A stretch of 27,434 nt of DNA from JBARCX01 sp049794535 (GTDB lineage Bacteria > Pseudomonadota > Gammaproteobacteria > Xanthomonadales > Rhodanobacteraceae): positions 1 to 27,434 of the forward strand of contig JBARCX010000342.1 in NCBI GenBank assembly GCA_049794535.1. The letters are read 5' to 3'. Shown here piece after piece: positions 8,703 through 17,211 of this stretch. Positions within the stretch are counted from its first letter, which is position 1. Every line of letters begins with the position of its first letter. Both the position numbers and the translations under genes were made by a program. The notes beneath the pieces are model-generated. The model made no database searches. It was not told the DNA's origin and saw nothing but the letters and a program-made list of their open reading frames with translations.

Positions 8703-8721
8703 GCGTATATCTTATCAATAA

Positions 8722-8745
8722 ATAAATTAATACGATTTGATTTAT
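8722..8745. promoter_or_regulatory. Candidate LysR operator in divergent promoter region
   Basis: ATAAATTAA (8722-8730) and TTGATTTAT (8737-8745) are inverted repeats (8 of 9 matching) around a 6-base centre. They sit in a conspicuously A/T-rich island just upstream of the LysR start. TTATCAAT also occurs twice, at 8712-8719 and 8742-8749, 30 bases apart, close to three helical turns. LysR regulators bind such dyads with a T-N11-A core. Assignment is by position and symmetry only. Confidence 0.45.
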
Positions 8746-8816
8746 CAATGCTGCGGCGTTGCAATATCGCCACCTCACTAGCCGCGCCGTCATCTTGGAT
8801 GGCATGCCAACCGCCC

Positions 8817-9824
8817 ATGCTTCGTCGTCTCCTTCCCGATCGTTTTACCTGTGCGCTGGTGCTGACCGTGCTATTGGCCAGCTTGCTGCCATGCCGTGGT
8901 GTTGCTGCGCAGGTCTTTGGTGTACTCACCGATGTGGCGATTGCGCTGCTGTTCTTCCTGCACGGCGCCAAGCTGTCGCGCGAAGCCGTGGTGGCGGGCA
9001 TGACGAATTGGCGACTGCACTTAACCGTACTGGCCAGCACATTCGTGCTGTTTCCGTTGCTTGGATTTGCGCTGCGGCCGGTGTTGTCGCCGCTGGTGAC
9101 GCCTGACCTATATCTGGGCGTGATGTTTCTGTGCACCTTGCCATCGACCGTGCAGTCATCGATCGCCTTTACCTCGATCGCGCGCGGCAATGTTTCTGCG
9201 GCGGTCTGTTCGGCATAGGCCTCTAGCCTGCTTGGTATCTTCATCACACCGCTGTTGGTCGGTGCACTGCTGGAAGCGCATGGCCACGGCGGCATGTCGT
9301 GGGACGCGGTGGGCGGCATTGTGCTGCAACTGTTGGTGCCGTTCGTGGCTGGGCAGGTCGCGCAGCGTTGGATCGGTCAATGGGTGCAACGGCATAAGCC
9401 GTTGGTTGGCTTGGTCGACCAGGGTTCGATTCTGTTGGTGGTTTATAGCGCTTTCAGTGCGGCCGTGCTGGAAGGTTTGTGGAAGCAGACGCCGCTGCCG
9501 GTACTGGGCGGTTTGCTGGTGGTCAATGCGGTATTGCTGGCGGTCGTGTTGCTGATCACCCGCTATGGCTCACGTGCGATGGGTTTCGATAAAGACGACG
9601 AAATTACCATTGTGTTTTGCGGCTCCAAGAAGAGCTTGGCCAGTGGCGTACCGATGGCCAAGGTGCTTTTCGCAGGTCATCCGCTGGGCATGATCGTGCT
9701 GCCGATCATGTTGTTCCACCAGATTCAGTTGATGACCTGTGCCGTGCTGGCGCGGCGTTATGCGCGGCGTGTCGATGCCCCCGCGTCGTCGCATGGTCAG
9801 ATGGATACGGCGCTGGTGGATTGA
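8817..9824 (+). pseudogene. Bile acid:sodium symporter-family transporter, interrupted by an amber codon
   Basis: A single frame from ATG 8817 to TGA 9822-9824 encodes a protein like YfeH/SLC10A7 (335 codons) except for one TAG at 9216-9218. The N-part (133 aa) includes DVAIALLFFLHGAKLSREAVVAG, NWRLHLTVLASTFVLFPLLG and STVQSSIAFTSIARGNVSAAVCSA. The C-part continues in the same frame with ASSLLGIFITPLLVGALLEA, QLLVPFVAGQVAQRW and FCGSKKSLASGVPMAKVLF, ending after a normal-looking tail. The family usually reads CSASASSLLG here, so TCG to TAG is the simplest change. No frameshift or other stop is seen, so this is a young lesion or a sequencing error. An ATG at 8799 is an alternative start; neither has a good Shine-Dalgarno. 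It is divergent from the LysR gene. Confidence 0.8.
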
Positions 9825-9841
9825 TCATCGAATCAGATGCT

Positions 9842-9885
9842 CAAACGACGAAGGCCCGGGTGCGAACCCGGGCCTTCGTCGTTTG
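9842..9885. terminator. Bidirectional terminator between convergent genes
   Basis: A perfect 19-bp stem (9842-9860 with 9867-9885) closes a 6-base loop TGCGAA. The arms begin CAAACGACGAAGG and end CCTTCGTCGTTTG. It lies between the ends of the symporter pseudogene and purH. Each strand ends in a short GTTTG rather than a long U-run, but the stem is very stable and the position fits a two-way terminator. Confidence 0.75.
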
Positions 9886-9949
9886 GAACGTATGGAGTGA
9901 GGCGAGCGCGGTTGTGTGAATGCCGAGCGAGCTTCACCTGTTAACTAGA

Positions 9950-11560
9950 TTAATGTCGGAAGTGCCGCATGCCGGTGAACACCATCGCCATACCGTGTTC
10001 GTCAGCGGCCGCGATCACTTCCGCATCGCGCATCGAGCCACCCGGCTGGATCACGGCATGGATGCCGGCCGCCGCTGCCGCATCAATACCATCGCGGAAG
10101 GGGAAGAACGCATCGGACGCCATGACCGAGCCGCGCACTTCCAGCTTCTCGTCAGCAGCCTTGATACCGGCGATGCGCGCGCTGTAGACGCGGCTCATCT
10201 GGCCGGCGCCGATGCCGATGGTCTGGCGGTCGCGGGCATACACGATGGCATTGCTCTTGACGTATTTGGCGACCTTCCAGGCGAAGATCAGGTCGTGGAT
10301 CTCCGCTTCGGTGGGTGCGCGGCGCGTAACGACCTTCAGATCGTCCGCACCGACCATGCCGCGATCGGCCGTCTGAATCAGCAGGCCTGAGCCGACGCGT
10401 TTCGAATCATTGCCGGGATGGGCATGAGCGAGATCGCCATCCGCAGGCACGGGAATCTCCAGTACGCGCACATTGGCCTTCTTCGCGAAGGCTTTCAGTG
10501 CATCGTCCGCATAGCCTGGCGCAAGCACAACTTCGACGAACTGACGCTCAGCGATGGCACGTGCAGTGGCGCCATCGACGAGGCGGTTGAACGCGATGAT
10601 GCCGCCGAAGGCAGAGGTCGGATCGGTCTGGTAGGCAAGGTCATAGGCACGACCGATGCCATCCAGGCTCACTGCCACGCCGCACGGGTTGGCGTGCTTG
10701 ACGATCACGCAGGCTGGCTTGGTGAAGCTGCGTACGCACTCCCATGCCGAATCGGCATCGGCGATGTTGTTGTACGACAGTTCCTTGCCTTGCAGCTGGC
10801 GGAACGTGGCGAGCGTGCCGGGCGCTGGGTAAAGGTCGCGGTAGAACGCGGCCTGCTGATGCGGGTTTTCGCCGTAGCGCAGGTCCATCAGTTTTACGAA
10901 GCGGCCGTTGACCTGTCCGGGGAACGCCGCGTGACCGGCAATCGCATCCTGCGTGTCGTTGAGCTCGAGGCCGGAGAGGTAATCGCTGATCGCACCGTCA
11001 TAGTTCGACACGCGATTGAACGCGGCGACCGAGAGCTTGAAGCGCGTGGCGCGACTGAGGCCACCCTGTGTCTCGATTTCGGCCAATGCAGCGTCGTATT
11101 GGTCGGGCGAGGTGAGCACGCCCACGTCATTCCAGTTCTTTGCTGCGGAGCGCAGCATCGCCGGGCCGCCGATATCGATGTTCTCGATCGCATCTTCCAG
11201 CGTGCAGCCGGGCTTGGCGACGGTCTGTTCGAACGGGTAGAGATTCAGTACCAACAGATGGATCGGGGCGATACCCAGCTCGGCCATCACCGCGTCGTCA
11301 GTGCCACGACGACCGAGCAAGCCGCCGTGCACCTTCGGGTGCAGCGTCTTGACGCGGCCGTCCATGATCTCGGGAAATCCGGTGACGTCGCTCACATCCT
11401 GCACGGCAATACCGGCGTCGCGCAGCGCCTTGGCGCTACCGCCGGTAGAGAGCAATTCAACGTTTGCAGCGGCCAGGCGCCGCCCCAGTTCGATCAAGCC
11501 GGTCTTGTCCGAAACGCTGATCAGCGCACGGCGGATGGGGGTGAGAGCGGGGGCGGACAT
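9950..11560 (-). CDS. purH: Bifunctional AICAR transformylase / IMP cyclohydrolase
   Basis: This enzyme catalyses the last two steps of de novo purine synthesis: formylation of AICAR by 10-formyl-THF, then ring closure to IMP. The 536 aa are the usual length. The N-terminal cyclohydrolase (about 1-200) has RRALISVSDKTGLIELGRRL, LLSTGGSAKALRDAG and DGRVKTLHPKVHGGLLGRR. The C-terminal transformylase has RYGENPHQQAAFYRD, CVIVKHANPCGVAV, SDAFFPFRDGID and AVIQPGGSMRDAEVI, and ends GMRHFRH. The ATG at 11558-11560 is the only sensible start. It lies downstream of fis on the same strand, 192 bases away, with a hairpin between them, so transcription may be partly independent of fis. Confidence 0.97.
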   Translation of the reverse strand: MSAPALTPIRRALISVSDKTGLIELGRRLAAANVELLSTGGSAKALRDAGIAVQDVSDVTGFPEIMDGRVKTLHPKVHGGLLGRRGTDDAVMAELGIAPIHLLVLNLYPFEQTVAKPGCTLEDAIENIDIGGPAMLRSAAKNWNDVGVLTSPDQYDAALAEIETQGGLSRATRFKLSVAAFNRVSNYDGAISDYLSGLELNDTQDAIAGHAAFPGQVNGRFVKLMDLRYGENPHQQAAFYRDLYPAPGTLATFRQLQGKELSYNNIADADSAWECVRSFTKPACVIVKHANPCGVAVSLDGIGRAYDLAYQTDPTSAFGGIIAFNRLVDGATARAIAERQFVEVVLAPGYADDALKAFAKKANVRVLEIPVPADGDLAHAHPGNDSKRVGSGLLIQTADRGMVGADDLKVVTRRAPTEAEIHDLIFAWKVAKYVKSNAIVYARDRQTIGIGAGQMSRVYSARIAGIKAADEKLEVRGSVMASDAFFPFRDGIDAAAAAGIHAVIQPGGSMRDAEVIAAADEHGMAMVFTGMRHFRH

Positions 11561-11720
11561 GGCGGTTTCCGGAGCGGGAAAGCCACAGATTATAGCTGAG
11601 CCGGCGCAGTGCCGTGGTGTATTCCGGTTCGTGCAGCCGTGGGTTTGGACGGCTAAATGCCCGTGGGCGTGCTACGTGTCGCTGCTGTATTGCGGTGTAC
11701 TAAAGACGACCCGGCCAGAT

Positions 11721-11749
11721 GACAGCCGCTTAAATAACAGCGGCTTGTC
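11721..11749 (-). terminator. Hairpin after fis, possible attenuator before purH
   Basis: AGCCGCT (11724-11730) and AGCGGCT (11739-11745) pair around a short A/T-rich loop. The flanking GAC/GTC extends the stem past a bulged A. It begins a few bases after the fis stop. The sequence after the stem on the minus strand is not a U-run, so it may protect the 3' end or only weaken read-through into purH. Confidence 0.4.
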
Positions 11750-11752
11750 GTG

Positions 11753-12034
11753 TTACAGCAGGCCGTGTGCGGCCAGCTTCTTGCGAAGGGTGGCGCGATT
11801 GATGCCGAGTACGGCGGCAGCGCGGCTCTGGTTGCCATCATGGAATGCGAGTACTTCGCGCAGCAGTGGGCCTTCGACTTCGCGAATAACGAGCGCATGC
11901 AGACCCTCATCGCATTCGGTATCTCCGATGTCAGCGAGATAGCGACGTACGGTGCGGCTGACACATTCGCTCAGCGCGCTCTGCGACGAGGCTTCCCTGA
12001 TGGCCCCGGTGGCAGGCAGTCTGACGGCGTTCAC
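11753..12034 (-). CDS. fis: Fis-family nucleoid DNA-binding protein
   Basis: The 93-aa protein is close to the size of E. coli Fis (98 aa). It is a homodimeric nucleoid protein that bends DNA and activates or represses many growth-rate-controlled genes. The C-terminal helix-turn-helix GNQSRAAAVLGINRATLRKKL near residues 66-86 is nearly identical to the E. coli pattern. The preceding helices carry LHALVIREVEGPLLREVLAF. I choose the GTG at 12032-12034 because AGGGGA lies 6 bases upstream; a GTG 15 bases earlier would add five residues but lacks a ribosome-binding site. It sits between the DUF3426 gene and purH. In enterobacteria fis instead follows dusB, so this neighbourhood differs. Confidence 0.92.
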   Translation of the reverse strand: MNAVRLPATGAIREASSQSALSECVSRTVRRYLADIGDTECDEGLHALVIREVEGPLLREVLAFHDGNQSRAAAVLGINRATLRKKLAAHGLL

Positions 12035-12206
12035 GGCATTTCCCCTCACGAGCTACGCGACGGCTGCATTGGCCGTCGCCATGGTTATGGCAGTTGCCGC
12101 TCATGGCGGCGGGTGTGCGGCAACCTCTTTCCAGAGGCGCGAGCGGTCGAGTGTACCCGCGCCTGCCGACAAAATTAAGTGTGGACGATGCAAAAAAAAA
12201 GGTTGC

Positions 12207-12992
12207 CTATTCGAAACCGAGCTCGAAGGTCACTGCCTGCTGGCCTGGATCCTCCACCTCGAACACCAGGGCTGTGCTGGCATCGGCGGCAAGGCCGCGC
12301 TGCAGTTCGCCATTGTCGTTGAGGTATTCGCCTGGGCGCAGTCGGCGCATAGCCAGGCGTTTGCCATTGACGTCATAGAGCGTGATCGACACTACCGGCC
12401 ACGGCTGCGCAAAAGCGGCATCGTTACGCACGGTGGCGCTGATCATCAACGCACCCGGTACGGATGGATGCGTTTGCACGTCGCGTGCCAGCAGATGCAG
12501 TTGATGCACATCTCGTACCAGCGGCAAGGTGCAATTAAGCGTGGTGCAGACCTGGCTCAATATGGGGCCAGTGGTGGGATCGGCGATCAAGACATCGCGG
12601 CATGCCCAGCCAAGTTGCGATAGAAGTATCAGCAGTAGCGTGAAGCAGGCGAGAACCCACGGCCAGCGTCGACTCGTCGGTTTACGCGCGTCGCGTATGA
12701 AACGCGGTGTGACGGTAAGTAGTTCGTCGGGCAGGGGCGGCAGGACCTCTGCCGCAGCAATGGCCGCCATAGCCCGAGGCCGATAGACCACAAGCTCGAC
12801 GCGAGGTGGCTCGGGTGTGGGTTCGTTCGCTGGCAGCTCGCGGAACGGTTCCGGCGGTAAGTGCTCGGCGAGTGTGGCGATGCTATCGAAGCCGGCACCG
12901 CAATGTCCGCAGAGCACGTAGCCGTGCGCTTGCGCCAGCGTATGCGCATCTAGCGAGAACACCGATAGGCATTCGGGACATTGCGTGTACAT
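12207..12992 (-). CDS. Zinc-ribbon, single-pass membrane protein (DUF3426)
   Basis: The 261-aa protein opens with an MJ0042-type zinc ribbon: MYTQCPECLSVFSLD and LCGHCGAGF place CxxC pairs at residues 5-8 and 28-31. A Pro-rich stretch leads to one transmembrane helix near residues 110-130 (WPWVLACFTLLLILLSQLGW). The C-terminal DUF3426 domain lies outside the membrane, with LMISATVRNDAAFAQPWPVVS, TLYDVNGKRLAMRRLRPGEYL and FEVEDPGQQAVTFELGFE. Its function is unknown. It lies between prmA and fis on one strand. Just after the TAG stop there is a run of nine T on the coding strand (12190-12198) without a convincing stem. Confidence 0.9.
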   Translation of the reverse strand: MYTQCPECLSVFSLDAHTLAQAHGYVLCGHCGAGFDSIATLAEHLPPEPFRELPANEPTPEPPRVELVVYRPRAMAAIAAAEVLPPLPDELLTVTPRFIRDARKPTSRRWPWVLACFTLLLILLSQLGWACRDVLIADPTTGPILSQVCTTLNCTLPLVRDVHQLHLLARDVQTHPSVPGALMISATVRNDAAFAQPWPVVSITLYDVNGKRLAMRRLRPGEYLNDNGELQRGLAADASTALVFEVEDPGQQAVTFELGFE

Positions 12993-13017
12993 GCGTGAGA
13001 ATCGCTCTTTGCGTTCG

Positions 13018-13158
13018 CCTCCTCTCCCCTCCGGGGAGAGGATTGAGGTGAGGGGCTGAGACTTGCTCTGATCTACCTAAGTCGAAGCGTACTTCGAATT
13101 ACCCTATGCGCAAGATTGTCCCTTCACTCCAGCCTTCTCTCCTAAGAAGGGAAGGGGG
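13018..13158. repeat. Inverted pair of REP-like elements (REPIN-type)
   Basis: The left unit (13018-13057) is CCTCTCCCC-TCC-GGGGAGAGG followed by ATTGAGGTGAGGGG. The right unit (13119-13158) is the same design reversed: on the minus strand a CCTTCT/AGAAGG hairpin (13133-13138 with 13145-13150) followed by CTGGAGTGAAGGG. The two are inverted around about 60 bases. REP units of this CCTCTCCC/GGGAGAGG type are common in Xanthomonadales and Pseudomonas. The right unit runs into the last codons of prmA and provides its stop codon. Confidence 0.65.
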
Positions 13159-14056
13159 CGGCGCGACGACGGCCACTGATGCGTACCCAGTCCTCGCGGA
13201 TATCCACACGCAGGTCGTCGAACCATTCGGCATAGCGAAGCAGTAATTCGTCCTGCTGGCCATCGAGGATGCCAGAGATCGCGAACGGAGCGCCGGGCTG
13301 TGCCGCTGCGGCGAACGTCGGTGCAAGTTCGCCGAGTGGCCCGGCGAGGATGTTGGCGACGAAGACTTCGGCCGGCTCGACCACGTGATCTTCGGGCAGG
13401 AACAGCGCGAGTCGATCGGCGACGCCGTTGCGTTCGGCGTTGTCGATCGAGGCGACAAGCGCCTGCGGGTCGTTGTCCACACCGACCGTGCGGGCTGCGC
13501 CGAGCTTCAGCGCGGCGATGGCGAGAATGCCTGAGCCGCAGCCGTAGTCGATCAACGTCTTGCCGGCGAGATCGAGACCGTCCAGCCATTCAAGGCATAG
13601 TGCGGTGGTGGGATGTGTGCCGGTGCCGAAAGCAAGGCCGGGATCGAGCCGCACGATGACGAGATCGTCATCCGCGGGTGGCTCGATGTTCCACGGATAG
13701 ATCCACAGCCGGCGACCGAACGGCATCGGCTTGAATTGATCCATCCATGCACGCTCCCAATCCTCGTCCGCGACCTCGCGGAAGACGAGTTGGTCCGGCT
13801 CCAGCCACGGCAGCAATTCGCCGAGTGCTTCGATCAGGCCGCGACGATCAGTGTTCGCATCGAACAAGGCGTTCAATGTGATCGTGGGCCACAACGGAAG
13901 CTCGCCTACGCCAGGCTCGAAGATGGCCTGTTCGTCGGGCGTTTCCGCATCGGCGTCTTGCAGTGTGATCGACAGGGCGCCGAGTTCATCCAGCGCTTCT
14001 TCCACGCCGGGCTGTTGCTCTGCGCGTACGGTGAGAGAGAGTTCGAGCCAGGGCAT
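13142..14056 (-). CDS. prmA: Ribosomal protein L11 methyltransferase
   Basis: The 304-aa enzyme transfers methyl groups from S-adenosylmethionine to L11 of the large ribosomal subunit. The N-terminal substrate-recognition domain (about 1-100) carries WLELSLTVRAEQQPGVEEALDE. The Rossmann domain has LDPGLAFGTGTHPTTALCLEW, the SAM loop LIDYGCGSGILAIAALKLGA near residue 170 and the catalytic-region FVANILAGPL. The last residues, RRRAAPFPS, are encoded by DNA that belongs to a REP-like repeat, so the native C-terminus has probably been rewritten by a few residues. It is downstream of accC in the same direction, 95 bases away, with a strong hairpin between them. Confidence 0.95.
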   Translation of the reverse strand: MPWLELSLTVRAEQQPGVEEALDELGALSITLQDADAETPDEQAIFEPGVGELPLWPTITLNALFDANTDRRGLIEALGELLPWLEPDQLVFREVADEDWERAWMDQFKPMPFGRRLWIYPWNIEPPADDDLVIVRLDPGLAFGTGTHPTTALCLEWLDGLDLAGKTLIDYGCGSGILAIAALKLGAARTVGVDNDPQALVASIDNAERNGVADRLALFLPEDHVVEPAEVFVANILAGPLGELAPTFAAAAQPGAPFAISGILDGQQDELLLRYAEWFDDLRVDIREDWVRISGRRRAAPFPS

Positions 14057-14098
14057 GCGGTGTCCGTGGACGGGTGTTGATGCAGACAGAATGAGAAT

Positions 14099-14130
14099 CC
14101 GCTGCGCGACGGGTAAGTGTCGTGCAGCGG
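14099..14130 (-). terminator. Stable hairpin between accC and prmA
   Basis: CCGCTGC-GCGAC (14099-14110) pairs with GTCGT-GCAGCGG (14119-14130), giving a 12-bp stem with one mismatch or G-T pair and an 8-base loop. It lies just after the accC stop. The downstream minus-strand sequence is ATTCTCATTC rather than a U-run, so this is either a weak terminator that lowers prmA expression or a 3'-end stabiliser for the accBC message. Confidence 0.4.
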
Positions 14131-14151
14131 CGGTGTAACTCGGTGCGTCGG

Positions 14152-15525
<1,374 letters not shown>

Positions 15526-15538
15526 GGTCGCGGGCCGC

Positions 15539-15997
15539 TCAGGCGATCACGAACATCGGCTCGTCGAATTCGACCGGCTGACCGTTCTCGACCAGGATGG
15601 CCTGCACGGTGCCGGCCACGTCGGCCTCGATCTGGTTGAACATCTTCATCGCCTCGATGATGCCCAGCGTTTCACCGGCCTTCACTTGCTGGCCAACCTT
15701 GACGAAGGCAGGGGAACCCGGCGTGGAGGAGGCGTAGAACGTGCCGACCATCGGCGCTTTCACCACATGGCCTGCGGGCAGGGCAGGAGCGGCGGGCGCT
15801 TCGACCACGGCCGGAGCGGCGGCGACCGGTGCGGCCACGGGTGCGGGCATGTGGTGCATCGGCGCAGGAGCCATGGTCACGGTGCCCTTGGGGACGCGAG
15901 ACAGGCGTACGACTTCCTCGCCTTCCTTGATCTCAAGTTCGGCGAGGTTGGACTCCTCGAGCAGGTCGATCAGTTTTTTGATCTTGCGCAAATCCAT
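15539..15997 (-). CDS. accB: Biotin carboxyl carrier protein of acetyl-CoA carboxylase
   Basis: The 152-aa carrier swings carboxybiotin between AccC and the carboxyltransferase AccAD. The N-terminal dimerisation helix is MDLRKIKKLIDLLEESNLAE. A flexible Ala/Pro-rich linker spans about residues 40-75 (with MAPAPMHHMPAPVAAPVAAA). The biotinyl domain carries the EAMKM motif with biotin-accepting Lys118. The length is typical. AAGG sits upstream of the ATG. It is first in the accBC pair and 61 bases downstream of aroQ. The aroQ-accB-accC order is widespread in gammaproteobacteria. Confidence 0.98.
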   Translation of the reverse strand: MDLRKIKKLIDLLEESNLAELEIKEGEEVVRLSRVPKGTVTMAPAPMHHMPAPVAAPVAAAPAVVEAPAAPALPAGHVVKAPMVGTFYASSTPGSPAFVKVGQQVKAGETLGIIEAMKMFNQIEADVAGTVQAILVENGQPVEFDEPMFVIA

Positions 15998-16058
15998 GGG
16001 ACTAACCTTTGTCTTGGGTACCGCCGGTAGGCGGCCGGGATAAGTTGAGTTGAGAGAG

Positions 16059-16517
16059 TTACGGGGCAGCAGGTGCCGCCGTCGCCAGTCGGCTGATCGC
16101 AGCCTCCAGCGCCAGCCGATAGCTGTCGCTACCGAAACCGCAGATCACGCCGATGGCGATGTCTGCCAGATACGAGTGCCGCCGAAACGGTTCGCGGGCA
16201 TGCACGTTGGATAGGTGCACTTCGATAAAGGGGATCGTTACCGCGGCCAGCGCATCGCGCAGGGCGATGCTGGTGTGGGTGAACGCGCCGGGATTGAACA
16301 GAATCAGCGCCACCTGCTCATCGCGAGCCTGGTGGATGCGCCCGATCAGTTCGTGCTCGGCATTGGACTGGTACCAGCCCAGCTCATGTCCCGCCGCCTG
16401 TGCTCGTTCGGCGAGGCGATTGTTGATATCGGCCAGCGTGTCGCGGCCGTAGATCTCCGGTTCGCGAGAGCCCAGCAGATTGAGATTGGGTCCGTGCAGG
16501 ACCAGGATCTTCGCCAC
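16059..16517 (-). CDS. aroQ: 3-dehydroquinate dehydratase, type II
   Basis: This shikimate-pathway enzyme removes water from 3-dehydroquinate to give 3-dehydroshikimate; the type II enzyme is a dodecamer. It is 152 aa, the usual size. The signature ILVLHGPNLNLLGSREPEIYG contains the catalytic Arg18 and Tyr23. FNPGAFTHTSIALRDAL holds Asn75, and EVHLSNVHARE holds the catalytic His101. The start is GTG at 16515-16517, with AAGG 7 bases upstream. It precedes accB in the operon. The 148 bases before it, up to the TlpA-like gene, hold a TGTGC/GCACA dyad at 16561-16572 that may mark a separate promoter region. Confidence 0.97.
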   Translation of the reverse strand: MAKILVLHGPNLNLLGSREPEIYGRDTLADINNRLAERAQAAGHELGWYQSNAEHELIGRIHQARDEQVALILFNPGAFTHTSIALRDALAAVTIPFIEVHLSNVHAREPFRRHSYLADIAIGVICGFGSDSYRLALEAAISRLATAAPAAP

Positions 16518-16665
16518 GCATCAACCTTGGACAGCGCCGGGGACTCCGGAACGTGCGCAGTGTGCTCGCACAGGTCAAAGTTGTCTAGTTCGGCGCAGAT
16601 CGACGATGTTTGAAGGAGAAGTGAGTGTTAAACCGTGCGTCGAAGTATGTTGCCGCGAAGTCGCG

Positions 16666-17211
16666 TCAATGCCCGCTCGTTGGAGCGAGCCAAGCCTGCA
16701 GCTGTGTCGCGTTGAGCGTGCCCTGCTGAATGGCCAGGATGCGGCCATCACCGTCCAGCAGCACACTGAAGGGCAATACTTCAGCGGTATCGCCAAAAAG
16801 TAGCGTGGTGCTGGGCGATGCCAACTGACCCAGCAGGATCGGGTAATTCACCGGGTGGGCGGCAAGGAAGGCGCGCGCTTTGGCGGGGTCATCCATCGCG
16901 ATACCGATGACGATCGAGCCCTGTTCGCCGAACTTCGCCTGTGCTTGTGCCAGTGCAGGCATTTCGTCCAGGCACGGGCCGCACCAGCTAGCCCAGAAGT
17001 TCAGCAGCACACGGCGGCCACGGTAGTCCGAGATGCGATGCGGGTGGCCGTCCAAATCCTGTAGTGCGGGATCGGGCTGCAGATCGCCGACGTTCGCGAC
17101 CGTTACCCCGGCTGGCACATGGGCAAGCTGGCTTCGATGCTGCAGCCAGGCGCCGAATGCGGCGGCGATCACGGCGAGTGCGAGGATCAGCCAGGTTTGT
17201 CGAGTGAACAC
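16666..17211 (-). CDS. TlpA/ResA-like membrane-anchored thioredoxin
   Basis: The 181-aa protein has an N-terminal signal anchor (TRQTWLILALAVIAAAFGAW). An AhpC/TSA-Redoxin-type thioredoxin fold faces the periplasm. The active site NFWASWCGPC has Cys77 and Cys80, and the cis-proline region is TAEVLPFSVLLDGDGRI. It probably reduces periplasmic disulfides or cytochrome c haem-binding cysteines. The GTG start follows the dsbD stop with no gap (TAAGTG at 17214-17209 on the minus strand), so the two are translated in a coupled manner. DsbD is therefore the likely electron donor. No partner beyond that can be named. Confidence 0.9.
   Translation of the reverse strand: MFTRQTWLILALAVIAAAFGAWLQHRSQLAHVPAGVTVANVGDLQPDPALQDLDGHPHRISDYRGRRVLLNFWASWCGPCLDEMPALAQAQAKFGEQGSIVIGIAMDDPAKARAFLAAHPVNYPILLGQLASPSTTLLFGDTAEVLPFSVLLDGDGRILAIQQGTLNATQLQAWLAPTSGH

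Noticed and set aside
9216..9218. Amber codon as a recoding or pyrrolysine site
   Set aside because: TAG serves as an ordinary stop in the DUF3426 gene, no downstream stem is evident, and a one-base change from TCG is simpler.
10418..11599. Plus-strand frame of 393 codons over purH
   Set aside because: It is antisense to purH, with no recognisable domain or start signal.
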